Numbered from the stretch's first letter, positions 25,236-33,938 are shown. The stretch is 64,000 bases of DNA from Actinocorallia herbida (GCF_003751225.1 NZ_RJKE01000001.1:7750001-7814000), one strand, 5' to 3'. Notes: generated from the letters alone by a model not told the origin. A program made the numbers and translations.

Positions 25236-25985
25236 ATGCCGATCTTGGTCGCCGGGCTGGCCGCGCTCGCCACGCTGTTCGGTGGGTGGGTGGCGGCGCG
25301 GACACGGGACCGGCGGCATCTGGTGCTCGGGTTCGCGGCGGGGCTGATGCTCGGGGTGGTGGGATTCGATCTGGTGCCGGAGGCGATGGAGCAGGCGTCG
25401 TTCGAGGTGTGGGGGGTGCCGGGGGCGAGCGTGGGGATCGTGGCGGGGTTCCTGTCGATCCATGTGATCGAGCGCGGGGTGGCGCTGCACCGGGCGCACG
25501 AGGCGGAGTACGGGCAGCACGCGCACAAACTGGAGAAGGTGGGGGTGCTGAGCGCGGGCGGCCTCATCCTGCACTCGACGCTCGACGGGTTCGGGATCGG
25601 GATCGGGTTCCAGGCCGGCACCGCGGTGGGCGTCTCGGTGGCGATCGCGGTGATCGCGCACGACTTCGCCGACGGGTTCAACACCTTCACGCTCGCGACG
25701 CTGTACGGCAATCCCGGGATGCTCCCGATCATCCTGGTCGCCCTCGACGCGATCGCCCCGGTCGTCGGCGCCTTCCTGGGGACGGTCTTCCGCGTCCCCG
25801 AGCAGCTCATCGGCCTCTACCTGGGCTACTTCGCGGGATTCCTGCTCTACCTGGCGACCGCCGACATCCTCCCGGAGGCGCACGCCCGGCACCCGTCGCG
25901 TCTCACCCTGCTGTGCACGGTGGCCGGAGCCCTGGCCATGTGGCTGGTCGTGGCCCTCTCCCACGTCCCGACCCACGCGCACTGA
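25236..25985 (+). CDS. ZIP-family divalent metal transporter
   Basis: A 249-residue protein with about eight helices. Two helices carry the metal-path motifs of ZIP proteins: HSTLDGFGIGIGF (about residues 112-124) and HDFADGFNTF (about 142-151). A His-containing cytoplasmic loop (HRAHEAEYGQHAHK) lies before the first of these. Members move Zn2+ and related divalent metals into the cytoplasm. ATG 25236 (MPILVAG) is chosen as the first residue before a helix; an in-frame ATG at 25188 would add a non-hydrophobic leader. It is monocistronic, ending 15 bases before the convergent GH20 gene. Confidence 0.84.
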   Translation: MPILVAGLAALATLFGGWVAARTRDRRHLVLGFAAGLMLGVVGFDLVPEAMEQASFEVWGVPGASVGIVAGFLSIHVIERGVALHRAHEAEYGQHAHKLEKVGVLSAGGLILHSTLDGFGIGIGFQAGTAVGVSVAIAVIAHDFADGFNTFTLATLYGNPGMLPIILVALDAIAPVVGAFLGTVFRVPEQLIGLYLGYFAGFLLYLATADILPEAHARHPSRLTLLCTVAGALAMWLVVALSHVPTHAH

Positions 25986-26000
25986 CCAGGGCGTTCCGCG

Positions 26001-27458
26001 CTACTCCTCGAGTTCGGGCGCCCGGTGGTAGGCGGTGATGCCCGCCGCGTCCCAGCGCGCTGTGTGGGCGCGCAGGCGGCGCACATGCCCCGGCCAGTCG
26101 CGGGGTGCCGCCGACCAGGCGGTGTCGGCGATGCCGGGGAGGCGGGGGAACAGCATGTGGTCGAGGTCGTCGGGGGTGCGCAGGGTCTCGCTCCAGAGCG
26201 GCGCCTCGACGCCCGCGACGTCGGCGCCGGGCACGAGGGCCCCGGGGTCCCACTCGTAGGACCGCCGGACGCCGACGGTCCCGGCCCACATGAGCCCGAG
26301 CGGCGCGTCGTCGGCGTACTTCTGGTCGAGGTAGACACGGTCGGCGGGCGACATGATGAGCCTCACCCCCGCCCGGACCGCCGCGACGAGCGCGGCGGGC
26401 ACCTCCTCACCCGTCGGCCGCCAGTACTGGAGGTGGACGCCCGGAGGGAGTGAGGGCGCGGAGGCGGCCTCCTGCCAGGCGACGACGGTCTTGCCGTGCC
26501 CGCCGACGAGCGGGAGCGCCCGGGACATGAAGTGCGCGTAGTCCTCGGCGGTCGTGGACAGCGCCTCGTCACCGCCGATGTGGAGGAACCCGCCCGGCGT
26601 GAGGGCGGAGACCTGCCCGAACACGTCGTCGAGGAACGCGTAGGTCGAGTCGCGGTGCAGGGCGAGTTCACTGAACCCGACTTCGACGCCCTCGTAGAGC
26701 TCCGGCGACTCCTGCGTCGACAGGTACGGGTAGCTCGACATCGCGGCCTGGGTGTGGCCCGGCACGTCGATCTCGGGGACGACGGTGAAGTACCGGTCGG
26801 CCGCGTACGCGACGATCTCCTTGTAGTCGTCCTGGGTGAAGAACCCTCCGGGTGGTCCCCCGACGGCCGTGGCCGCGCCGTGCTCGGTGAGCCGGGGGTG
26901 GCCGTCGATCTCCAGCCGCCAGCCCTGGTCGTCGCTGAGGTGCAGGTGCAGGACGTTGAACTTGTACGGGACGAGCCTGTCGATGAACCGCTCGACCGCG
27001 GCGACGTCGAAGAAGTGCCGGGCCACGTCGAGCATCACGCCGCGCCAGGCGTACCGCGGGCCGTCCTCGATGGCGACGCACGGAACCCGCCACGGCCCGG
27101 GGACCGCGACCGGGGATTCGATGGCCGGGGGCAGCAGCTGGCGCAGGGTCTGGACGGCCCGGAAGAGCCCCTCGTCGGTGTGCGCGCGCAGCCGGGCGCC
27201 CGCCTCGGTGACGTCCAGGAGGTAGCCCTCCCGGCCGAGCGAGGCGGGCCCGTCGAGGGTCAGCGCGACGGTCGCGGGAGCGCCGGGCGCCGGGGGCGGG
27301 AACGGCAGGCCCGTGGCGCGGTCCAAAAGCGCACGCAGGGAGGCGGCGGCACGGCCGGCGGGCGCGGTCAGCGTGGCGTCGGCGCCGAGGGTGAGCGCGC
27401 CGGGCCCGGACACGAGCGAGCGCGGGACGGGGATGAGGTTCGGTTCCACATCCCGCAT
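26001..27458 (-). CDS. Beta-N-acetylhexosaminidase, GH20 family
   Basis: A 485-residue enzyme that removes terminal GlcNAc/GalNAc from chitin or peptidoglycan fragments. A GH20b N-terminal domain (about 1-125) precedes the TIM barrel, which starts YAWRGVMLDVARHFF. The catalytic Asp-Glu pair is in HIGGDEA (about residues 293-299), and YKFNVLHLHLSDDQGWRLEI is also diagnostic. No signal peptide is seen, so it is likely cytoplasmic and acts on imported disaccharides. The ATG at 27458 has no binding site at normal spacing, so a leaderless transcript is possible. An inverted repeat lies immediately upstream. The kinase gene ends 41 bases before it on the same strand. Confidence 0.92.
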   Translation of the reverse strand: MRDVEPNLIPVPRSLVSGPGALTLGADATLTAPAGRAAASLRALLDRATGLPFPPPAPGAPATVALTLDGPASLGREGYLLDVTEAGARLRAHTDEGLFRAVQTLRQLLPPAIESPVAVPGPWRVPCVAIEDGPRYAWRGVMLDVARHFFDVAAVERFIDRLVPYKFNVLHLHLSDDQGWRLEIDGHPRLTEHGAATAVGGPPGGFFTQDDYKEIVAYAADRYFTVVPEIDVPGHTQAAMSSYPYLSTQESPELYEGVEVGFSELALHRDSTYAFLDDVFGQVSALTPGGFLHIGGDEALSTTAEDYAHFMSRALPLVGGHGKTVVAWQEAASAPSLPPGVHLQYWRPTGEEVPAALVAAVRAGVRLIMSPADRVYLDQKYADDAPLGLMWAGTVGVRRSYEWDPGALVPGADVAGVEAPLWSETLRTPDDLDHMLFPRLPGIADTAWSAAPRDWPGHVRRLRAHTARWDAAGITAYHRAPELEE

Positions 27459-27459
27459 A

Positions 27460-27484
27460 TTAAACAGGTTTCTTTCCTATTTAA
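27460..27484 (-). promoter_or_regulatory. Inverted-repeat operator candidate upstream of GH20
   Basis: TTAAACAGG (27460-27468) and CCTATTTAA (27476-27484) form a 9-bp inverted repeat with one mismatch and a 7-nt spacer. It touches the hexosaminidase start codon and is strikingly A/T-rich for this genome. The centre-to-centre spacing of 16 and the position suggest a repressor site for a sugar-responsive regulator. It does not match the DasR consensus. Confidence 0.5.
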
Positions 27485-27499
27485 ATAAGCACGCCCAGA

Positions 27500-28600
27500 T
27501 CACCCCGTACCGGACTCGCCCGCGACGTCTCCCGCGGCCGGCGCAGGCGCCACTTCCCCGGCACTCGGACCGGCCTCCGGCACCGGTCCCGCCGACAGCG
27601 CGGCGACCACCCCGAGGGCGAGCGCCGCGACCACCGCCATGATCGCCAGCACCAGCAGGGGCCTCCCAGGACGGCCCTCGACCACCACTTCGGGCTCGGG
27701 GGCGGGCGCCGCCTCATCGCGGCCGACGAGCCGCATCATCAGCTCCGGCGCGCTCGGCCGGTCCCCGGGCTTCTTGGCGAGCGCCGCGCGGACCAGGTCC
27801 TTGAGCCCGCCGTCCTCCAGCCCCTCGAGGTCGGGCTCCTCCTGGACGACCCTGCGGGCCACATCGAGCGCCTGGCCCTCGCCGAACGCCGGCCGGCCCG
27901 TGCCCGCGTACGCCATGAGCAGCCCCCAGGCGAACACGTCGGCGGCCGGGGTGGCCGTCCCGCCGACCAGCACCTCGGGCGCCATCCAGCCCGGGGTGCC
28001 GAGGACGGTCCCGGTGGAGGTCAGGCTCGTCGAGGCGTCCAGCGCGCGGGCGATGCCGAAGTCGATGACGCGCGGCCCCGACAGCGTCAGCACCACGTTC
28101 GACGGTTTGAGGTCGCGGTGCACCAGCCCCGCCTCGTGGATCGCCGCCAGCGCGGTCGCCACGCCCGCCGCGACGCCGTGCAGGTCCGAGGCGGGCAGCG
28201 GGCCGCTCTCGGTCACCCGCCGGGCGAGCGGGACGCCGCCGATGTACTCGCTGACGATGTAGGGCAGCCCCGCCTCGTGCAGGCCGGTGTCCGCGCCGTG
28301 CGAGACGATCGCCGCCGTGCAGAAGGACGCGACGCGTCCGGCCAGCGCCGCCTCGTCGGCGAAGCGCGCCCGGAACACCGCGTCCGCGGCGAGCCTGGGA
28401 TGGATGGTCTTGACGGCGACCCGCGCGCCGTCCTCCCCTTCCGCGAGATAGACCGTCCCCATGCCTCCGGAGCCGATCCGGCCGAGAAGGGGGTAGCCGC
28501 CCACGGACTTGGGGTCTTCCAATGAGAGCGGGTGAATGCCGCCGGGCAACGTGTCCTGCACCTGGGTCCGTTCTGTCGCGCCGTCAGTCGGGCCGTCCAA
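27500..28600 (-). CDS. Ser/Thr protein kinase (Hanks type) with one membrane helix
   Basis: A 366-residue kinase. The domain at about 35-290 has GRIGSGGMGTVY, VAVKTI, HRDLKPSNVV, IDFG and GTPGWMAPE, so all catalytic residues are present. One membrane helix follows near 315-335, with only a short Ala/Pro/Glu-rich outside tail of about 30 residues and no recognised sensor domain. The TTG at 28600 is the longest start but has no clear binding site; GTG at 28561 is an alternative. It is followed by the GH20 gene after 41 bases, but the inverted repeat suggests GH20 also has its own promoter. Confidence 0.88.
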   Translation of the reverse strand: MDGPTDGATERTQVQDTLPGGIHPLSLEDPKSVGGYPLLGRIGSGGMGTVYLAEGEDGARVAVKTIHPRLAADAVFRARFADEAALAGRVASFCTAAIVSHGADTGLHEAGLPYIVSEYIGGVPLARRVTESGPLPASDLHGVAAGVATALAAIHEAGLVHRDLKPSNVVLTLSGPRVIDFGIARALDASTSLTSTGTVLGTPGWMAPEVLVGGTATPAADVFAWGLLMAYAGTGRPAFGEGQALDVARRVVQEEPDLEGLEDGGLKDLVRAALAKKPGDRPSAPELMMRLVGRDEAAPAPEPEVVVEGRPGRPLLVLAIMAVVAALALGVVAALSAGPVPEAGPSAGEVAPAPAAGDVAGESGTG

Positions 28601-28744
28601 GCGTGCCCGATCCGCGCGGCGGTATCGGGCATCTCGGCCGAATCGTCATCACGCCGTTCCCGTGCCGCCTCCTTCGGCACGGTGAGACGGGGCGAACCGG
28701 ATTCGTCGGCACGAAACAAACACGTCACCGGCACGTAGCCTTCC

Positions 28745-28985
28745 GTGCGATCTCGCGTCCTAAGCTGAAGTCAGCTCCGAGAGATCGGGGCCGCGCAGGA
28801 CCGGAAGCGATGACCGTCGTCGGCTCCTCCTCGACGGACGACGGTGAGTGCACCCGGGACGCGCGGCGGATCGGTGACCCGCGTGCAAGAGCCCCAGGGG
28901 TGGGAGGTACTGGCACGCGGGCACCGGCACCACCAACGGCGAGGGCCCAGATCATCGGGGATCTGGGCCCTCGCCGTTTCCGCCG
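28745..28985 (+). ncRNA. Candidate structured non-coding RNA or leader
   Basis: The 390-base gap between the kinase and L,D-transpeptidase genes has no credible gene but holds a series of strong helices. They are an AGCTGA/TCAGCT hairpin nested in GATCTC/GAGATC (about 28751-28788); ACCGTCGTC (28813-28821) with GACGACGGT (28837-28845); CGGTG plus CCCGCGTGC (28872-28886) with GCACGCGGG plus CACCG (28913-28926), one bulged A, and CCCC/GGGG inside its loop; then the 19-bp hairpin at 28935-28978 followed by TTTC. The order of helices ending in a terminator-like stem fits a plus-strand RNA. I match no known family. Confidence 0.3.
28935..28978. terminator. Perfect 19-bp terminator-like hairpin
   Basis: AACGGCGAGGGCCCAGATC (28935-28953) is followed by a 6-nt loop and its exact reverse complement (28960-28978). 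It lies 13 bases past the L,D-transpeptidase stop. On the minus strand no T-run follows; on the plus strand TTTC follows. It may end both the transpeptidase transcript and a plus-strand RNA. Confidence 0.75.
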
Positions 28986-28991
28986 CCGGGG

Positions 28992-29684
28992 TCACTTCAC
29001 GCGGACCTGCCAGCCGATCGGGACCAGGTTGAAGAGCTTCATGTCGGTGCCGAAGGGGAGGCGGGCGCAGCCGTGGGAGTCGGGGTAGAGCGGCACGTTG
29101 GGTGAGCCGTGCAGGGCGTAGCCCCGGTAGAAGTAAATGGGGTTGTACAGGGTGCCCAGCGGGGCGTGGCGGACTCCCTTGATCTTGCGTTCGACCCGGA
29201 AGTAGCCGCGCGGGGTCGTGGAGACCGCGCCGTCCTCGTAGCGGCCGCTGCCGGTCGAGGTGTGGCTGATGAGCGCGATCTTGCCGGCCTTGTAGACGAC
29301 CACGAGCTGGCGCTTGATGTTGATCTCGACCCGGTTGCGCTCGCGCCTGCTCTTCGCCGTGATGACGGGCGGGAGCTTCGGGTCGTCCAGCGCCTTCCAG
29401 GTCTTCTTCCCGACCTTGCCCGTCGAGGTGGTGTCCAGGCCGTTGACCTTCTGGAAGGCCCAGACCGCGGCGCGGGTGGTGCCGCCGAACCTGCCGTCGG
29501 CCGTGCCCGGGTCGTACTTGAGCTGCTTGAGGCGCTGCTGGAGCTGCTTCACCGCGGCGCCCTTGCTGCCGAGCGCGAGGTTCGGCGTGTCCGTCGGCGC
29601 CGCCTGGGCGCCCCCGGCGAGCGGTCCGGCGACGAGCGTCCCGGCCAGCGCCACAAGGGCAAATTTCCTCACACGCACCCCCAT
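28992..29684 (-). CDS. L,D-transpeptidase (YkuD) with peptidoglycan-binding domain
   Basis: A 230-residue exported enzyme that makes 3-3 cross-links in peptidoglycan or attaches proteins to it. A signal peptide (VRKFALVALAGTLVAGPLAGGAQA) is followed by a PG_binding_1 domain (about 40-95; LALGSKGAAVKQLQQRL and DGRFGGTTRAAVWAFQ). The YkuD domain (about 110-230) has the catalytic HGSPNVPLYPDSHGCARLP with Cys near 206. Starts are uncertain: TTG 29702, ATG 29684 and GTG 29672 are in frame. The GTG has a GGGGG site 5 bases upstream and would give the cleanest signal peptide. A good -35 box TTGACA lies at 29739-29734. Confidence 0.92.
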   Translation of the reverse strand: MGVRVRKFALVALAGTLVAGPLAGGAQAAPTDTPNLALGSKGAAVKQLQQRLKQLKYDPGTADGRFGGTTRAAVWAFQKVNGLDTTSTGKVGKKTWKALDDPKLPPVITAKSRRERNRVEINIKRQLVVVYKAGKIALISHTSTGSGRYEDGAVSTTPRGYFRVERKIKGVRHAPLGTLYNPIYFYRGYALHGSPNVPLYPDSHGCARLPFGTDMKLFNLVPIGWQVRVK

Positions 29685-29761
29685 AAAGAACGATCTACGC
29701 AACCAGCAAACCCGACCACATGCTGGGGAAATGTGTCAACAGCCTGGACTCTGACGGAGAT

Positions 29762-29779
29762 GTAACTACGTTCAGTTAC
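29762..29779. promoter_or_regulatory. Inverted repeat in the divergent LDT / membrane protein promoter region
   Basis: GTAACT (29762-29767) and AGTTAC (29774-29779) form a perfect 6-bp inverted repeat with 6-nt spacing, in an A/T-rich stretch (29755-29825) unlike the rest of the window. It lies 46 bases before the membrane-protein GTG start and 78 bases or more upstream of the transpeptidase, so one regulator could serve both. Confidence 0.35.
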
Positions 29780-29825
29780 CAATCGGATATATTGCATTTG
29801 AAGGTTAACAAGTCACCATAGGGGT

Positions 29826-30593
29826 GTGTTCGGCAACAACATCTACCAAAAGGAGAACCCCGCCCTTGTCGGCGGTTCTCGCCAACAGGTGTACGAACAG
29901 CTCTGGGAGGCCGATACCGAGAAGCGGAAGCGCACGCGCCGCCGCGGCTCCGTGGTCGCGCTCCTGGTCGGCTACCTCTTCGGCGTCCTCGTCGGCGGGC
30001 TCGCCTTCTACTGGGCGATCGGCTTCGCCGTCGCGTTCCTCGCCTACGACGGCGTGCGGTTCCTGCGCACGCGGGCCGCGTCGCGGGTCTGGCGGTACGG
30101 CGAGGACGGCTCGATGGGCACCTCACGGGCACTGCGCCTGCTGGAGATCGCCGGGCGCGGGCGGTTCGCGGTGCTGCACCGCAGGGCGATCCCCGGGCAC
30201 GGCATCGTCTCCCACCTCGTCGCCTCACCGGGACGGCTGTGGCTCGTGCAGAACGTCGTGCACGCCCCCGACCTCGACGTCACCGCGGTGAGGGGCAGGC
30301 TCTTCTACGGCAAGGACTCCCAGTCCCGCCTCGTCGAAGGGTGGGAGGCCATGGCCCGCAAGGTGTCCGAGGCCCTCTCGCAGGAGATGGACCTGCCCGT
30401 CAAGGCGTCCGTGGTGGTGGCCGTGCACGGCGGACGGGCGGGCAGATCCCGGATGACCGCGGGCGGCGTCGTGCTCATGCGCTCCTGGCGCGTCCCGCTC
30501 TGGATCCGCGCCCGCGCGGGCGACGGCGCGGCCTCCCCCCAGGAGATCGCGCTCACCGCGCAGCGGCTCTTCGGCCCTGGCAAGGCCCTCTGA
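29826..30593 (+). CDS. Membrane-anchored NERD-like protein
   Basis: A 255-residue protein: a basic N-terminal segment (KRKRTRRRG) followed by two hydrophobic helices (about 42-80), then a cytoplasmic domain of about 170 residues. The domain contains LEIAGRGRFAVLHRRAIPG and SPGRLWLVQNVVH, spaced like the start of nuclease-related (NERD) domains in actinobacterial paralogues. The better-preserved relative at 42690 has the same layout. Catalytic residues are not clear here. The GTG start at 29826 follows ATAGGGG. It ends 4 bases before the convergent TetR gene. Function is unknown. Confidence 0.65.
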   Translation: MFGNNIYQKENPALVGGSRQQVYEQLWEADTEKRKRTRRRGSVVALLVGYLFGVLVGGLAFYWAIGFAVAFLAYDGVRFLRTRAASRVWRYGEDGSMGTSRALRLLEIAGRGRFAVLHRRAIPGHGIVSHLVASPGRLWLVQNVVHAPDLDVTAVRGRLFYGKDSQSRLVEGWEAMARKVSEALSQEMDLPVKASVVVAVHGGRAGRSRMTAGGVVLMRSWRVPLWIRARAGDGAASPQEIALTAQRLFGPGKAL

Positions 30594-30597
30594 CGCG

Positions 30598-31245
30598 TTA
30601 GGACTCCGGGAGCCCTCGCAGCAGCATCTCCAGACCGACCTCGAACTCCGCGTCGGGATCGTAGACGTGGCCCTCGGCGAGCAGCGCGGTGACGTTCGGG
30701 TAGCGGCCGGGGTCGATGCCCTCGGCGCCGCGGATGAAGGGGTCGCCGCCCGGCTGCCCGCCGGACTTGGCGGCCCGGTCGAACCGCGCCTCGCGCAGCA
30801 GCGAGCCGATCGCGTACGACAGGAACGCCGAGGCGATCCGCGCCGCGTCGCCGCCGGCGAACCCCGCGGCGCGGGCGATCTCCATCGCGTGCTCGTACAG
30901 GCGCAGCGTCGCGGGCGACTCGAACGTGCGGGTGAGCACGAGGTTGGCCGTCCTCGGCCGGTCCCGCGCGATCTTGCGGAAGGCCCGCATCATGCCGCGG
31001 GCGCGCTCGCGGGGGTCGGCGCCCGGGTCGTCGGCGAAGTCGAGGTCGGCGACCAGCCGCTCCACGACGGCGTCGACGAGTGCCGCCTTGTTGGGCACGT
31101 GGTGGTACAGGGACATGGCCGCGACGCCGAGCCGGGCGGCGACCTTGCGCATGGACAGCGCCTCGACGCCGTCGCGTTCGATCAGGTCGACGGCGGCGAG
31201 CACGATGGCGTCGCGGGAGAGCACGGCGCGCACAGGCTCAGCCAT
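30598..31245 (-). CDS. TetR-family transcriptional repressor
   Basis: A 215-residue regulator. The N-terminal helix-turn-helix (about 10-58) reads LIERDGVEALSMRKVAARLGVAAMSLYHHVPNKAALVDAV. The C-terminal ligand-binding region looks like the TetR_C class (PF02909), often linked to drug or lipid efflux. The ATG start is at 31245. No efflux pump or enzyme is adjacent on the same strand, so the regulated gene is probably itself or distant. A degenerate inverted repeat lies 11 bases upstream. Confidence 0.9.
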   Translation of the reverse strand: MAEPVRAVLSRDAIVLAAVDLIERDGVEALSMRKVAARLGVAAMSLYHHVPNKAALVDAVVERLVADLDFADDPGADPRERARGMMRAFRKIARDRPRTANLVLTRTFESPATLRLYEHAMEIARAAGFAGGDAARIASAFLSYAIGSLLREARFDRAAKSGGQPGGDPFIRGAEGIDPGRYPNVTALLAEGHVYDPDAEFEVGLEMLLRGLPES

Positions 31246-31255
31246 ACATCCCCAT

Positions 31256-31288
31256 TTACCTATTAAGCGGCATTAGTCCGATAAGTAA
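31256..31288 (-). promoter_or_regulatory. Possible TetR operator upstream of its own gene
   Basis: TTACCTAT (31256-31263) and ATAAGTAA (31281-31288) are 7/8 complementary and separated by 17 bases, 10 bases before the TetR start codon. Autorepression is typical for the family. The long spacer keeps confidence low. Confidence 0.3.
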
Positions 31289-31318
31289 CGTTCCAGGTCA
31301 GCCTATACGCCGCACGGC

Positions 31319-31355
31319 GAAGGGGCCGCCCGGAACACGCCCGGACGGCCCCTTC
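31319..31355 (-). terminator. Terminator of pepN
   Basis: GAAGGGGCCGCCCGG (31319-31333) pairs with CCGGACGGCCCCTTC (31341-31355) with one mismatch and a 7-nt loop, 15 bases past the pepN stop. Confidence 0.8.
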
Positions 31356-31370
31356 GATGATCTTCGGCCC

Positions 31371-33938
31371 CTAGGAGGCGGCGGAGGCGTCCTTGGCCCG
31401 CGCCCGCAGCGCGCGCGCCACCCCGTCGCGGCCCTCCACCAGCATGCGGACCAGCGCCGACGGCGGGTTCTCCGCCGCGATGTAGGCGTCGGTCCGGTCG
31501 ATGGTCTCCTGGGTGATGTTCAGGAACGGATAGGCGACCTCGGCGAACGTCTGGGACATGTCGCTGCTCCACTCCTTCCACACCCGGCCGACCTCGGCGA
31601 AGTACGCGTCGGTGTACGGGAGCAGCAGCTCGGCCTGGTCGGGTTCGACGAACCCGCCCATCGTGGCGCGGAACACCGCGTTCGGCAGCTTCCCGCCGAT
31701 GATCCGCTGCCAGGCCGCGGCCTTGGCCTCCGGGGTCGGGATCGCCGCGCGCAGCGCCGCCGCGTGCCGCTCGCCGGCGGCGGTCGCGTCGCGCTCGTGC
31801 TCGGCGGTGATCTCGGCCTCGCCCGCCTTGCCGCGCACCACGAGGCGGCGCAGCAGTCCCCAGCGCAGGTCGGTGTCGACGTTCAGGCCGGGCAGCGCGA
31901 CCGAGCCGTCGAGCAGACCCGCGAGGTAGGCGAGGTGCTCGTCGGAGGTCGCCGAGGACGCGAACGCCTGGAGGTAGGCCAGCTGGAAGTCCGAGCCGGG
32001 ATCGGCCGCCTTCGCCAGGTCGGACAGCGCGTCGGCCATGAGGCCGAGGCCCGTCTCGCGCCAGGCCGGGTCGGCGTACTGGACGACCGCGGTGCGCGCC
32101 TGGCGCAGCAGGGTCTGCGCGACCGAGATGTCGCTGACCCCGCCGACGCCCGACAGCAGCAGCTTGACGTAGTCGCGGGTGGCCAGCTCGGCGTCGCGGG
32201 TCATGTCCCACGCCGCCGACCAGGCCAGCGCCCGCGGCAGGCTGTCCTTGATCTCCCCGATCGAGGAGACCAGCGTGGTCAGCGAGTGCTCGTCCAGCCG
32301 GACCTTGGCGTAGGTGAGGTCGTCGTCGTTGACCAGGACGAGGTCGGGACGGCGTTCCCCGACGAGCTCGGGCACCGCGGTCTTCGCGCCGACCACGTCG
32401 AGCTCGACCCGCTTGCGGCGGACCAGGCCGGCGTCGGTCTTGTCGTACAGGCCGATGGCGACGCGGTGCGAACGCAGCGTCGGGTAGTCCGGGACGGCCT
32501 CCTGGAGCACGGCGAACTCGGTGAAGGCGCCCTCGGCGTCCACCTCGTACGACGGGCGCAGGGTGTTGACCCAGGACGTCTCCAGCCACTCCTTGGACCA
32601 GGAGGTCAGCTCGCGGCCCGAGGTCTCCTCCAGGGCGTCCAGGAGGTCCGCGAGGACGGTGTTGCCCCAGGCGTGCCGCTGGAAGTAGCGGCGCACGCCC
32701 TCCAGGAAGTTGTCCAGCCCGACGTAGGCGACGAGCTGCTTGAGCACCGAGGCGCCCTTGGCGTAGGTGATGCCGTCGAAGTTGACCTCGACCGCCCGGA
32801 TGTCCGGGATGTCGGCCGCGATCGGGTGCGTCGAGGGCAGCTGGTCCTGCCGGTACGCCCACGCCTTCTCGGCGTTCGCGAACGTGGTCCACGCGCTCTT
32901 CCAGCGGGTGGCCTCGGACTGGCAGAGCACCGACATGTACGTGGCGAACGACTCGTTCAGCCACAGGTCGTCCCACCAGCGCATCGTGACGAGGTCGCCG
33001 AACCACATGTGGGCCATCTCGTGGAGGATGGTCTCCGCGCGGCGCTCGTAGGCGGCGTCGGTCACGCGCGACCGGAAGACGTAGTCCTCCAGGAACGTGA
33101 CGGCGCCCGCGTTCTCCATCGCGCCCGCGTTGAACTCCGGCACGAACAGCTGGTCGTACTTGCCGAACGGGTACGGGAAGTCGAAGACCCGCTCGAAGTA
33201 CGCGAAACCCTGCTTGGTGACGTCGAAGATGGCGTCGGCGTCGAGGAACTCCGCGAGGGACGCGCGGCAGAAGACGCCGAGCGGGATGCGGCCGTCGTCG
33301 TAGGAGTCGCGCACGACGTGGTACGGCCCGGCGATGAGCGCGGTGATGTAGGTGGACATCTTCTCCGTCGCCGGGAAACGCCACACCGTCTTGCCTTCGG
33401 CCGAGGCCTCCTGCTCGGGCGCGGTGTTGGAGACGACCTGCCAGCCCTCGGGCGCGGTGACGTCGAACCGGTACGTCGACTTCAGGTCGGGCTGGTCGAA
33501 GCAGGCGAACATGCGGTGCGCGTCGGCCGTCTCGAACTGGGTGTACAGGTACACCTGGTCGTCGACCGGGTCGACCATGCGGTGCAGGCCCTCGCCCGTG
33601 CGGGAGTAGAGGATGTCGGCCTTGACGGTCAGCTCGTTGGCCGCCGCCAGCGACGGAAGGGGCAGCCTGCCCTTCTCGGCGTCGTACGTGGCGACGTCCA
33701 GGGCCGTGCCGTTGAGCACCGCCTCGGTGACGACCGCGTCGTGCAGGTCGATGAAGGTGCCGCCGCCCGCCTCGGCCGCGGTGAAGCGGACCGTGGTGAC
33801 CGACGAGAACCGCTCCTCGCCCGTGGAGACCGCGCCGGCGCCGTTGCCCTCCGTGACGTCCAGCGCCACCTCGTACGCCTCGACGGCCAGTGTCCGGGCC
33901 CGTTCCCGCGCCTCGTCGCGCGTCAGGTTGCCTGCCAC
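31371..33938 (-). CDS. pepN: Aminopeptidase N (M1 family zinc metallopeptidase)
   Basis: An 855-residue cytoplasmic aminopeptidase that trims N-terminal residues from peptides. The exopeptidase motif GAMEN lies in FNAGAMENAGAVTF near residue 270. The zinc site is HEMAH (306-310) with the third ligand Glu329 in WLNESF. The C-terminal half is the ERAP1-like helical domain. The open frame extends to 34220, but GTG 33938 is chosen: GGGAGGGG lies just upstream and VAGNLTRDEARERA is the family's usual N-terminus. It is divergent from the Rv2466c-like gene, an arrangement also seen around M. tuberculosis Rv2467. Confidence 0.95.
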   Translation of the reverse strand: MAGNLTRDEARERARTLAVEAYEVALDVTEGNGAGAVSTGEERFSSVTTVRFTAAEAGGGTFIDLHDAVVTEAVLNGTALDVATYDAEKGRLPLPSLAAANELTVKADILYSRTGEGLHRMVDPVDDQVYLYTQFETADAHRMFACFDQPDLKSTYRFDVTAPEGWQVVSNTAPEQEASAEGKTVWRFPATEKMSTYITALIAGPYHVVRDSYDDGRIPLGVFCRASLAEFLDADAIFDVTKQGFAYFERVFDFPYPFGKYDQLFVPEFNAGAMENAGAVTFLEDYVFRSRVTDAAYERRAETILHEMAHMWFGDLVTMRWWDDLWLNESFATYMSVLCQSEATRWKSAWTTFANAEKAWAYRQDQLPSTHPIAADIPDIRAVEVNFDGITYAKGASVLKQLVAYVGLDNFLEGVRRYFQRHAWGNTVLADLLDALEETSGRELTSWSKEWLETSWVNTLRPSYEVDAEGAFTEFAVLQEAVPDYPTLRSHRVAIGLYDKTDAGLVRRKRVELDVVGAKTAVPELVGERRPDLVLVNDDDLTYAKVRLDEHSLTTLVSSIGEIKDSLPRALAWSAAWDMTRDAELATRDYVKLLLSGVGGVSDISVAQTLLRQARTAVVQYADPAWRETGLGLMADALSDLAKAADPGSDFQLAYLQAFASSATSDEHLAYLAGLLDGSVALPGLNVDTDLRWGLLRRLVVRGKAGEAEITAEHERDATAAGERHAAALRAAIPTPEAKAAAWQRIIGGKLPNAVFRATMGGFVEPDQAELLLPYTDAYFAEVGRVWKEWSSDMSQTFAEVAYPFLNITQETIDRTDAYIAAENPPSALVRMLVEGRDGVARALRARAKDASAAS

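Noticed and set aside
27460-27484. DasR operator upstream of GH20
   Set aside because: The palindrome does not match the DasR consensus (ACTGGTCTAGACCAGT); it is A/T-rich with different arms.
28745-28985. c-di-AMP (ydaO) riboswitch
   Set aside because: The structure lies downstream, not upstream, of the transpeptidase on the coding strand and lacks the conserved ydaO motifs I know.
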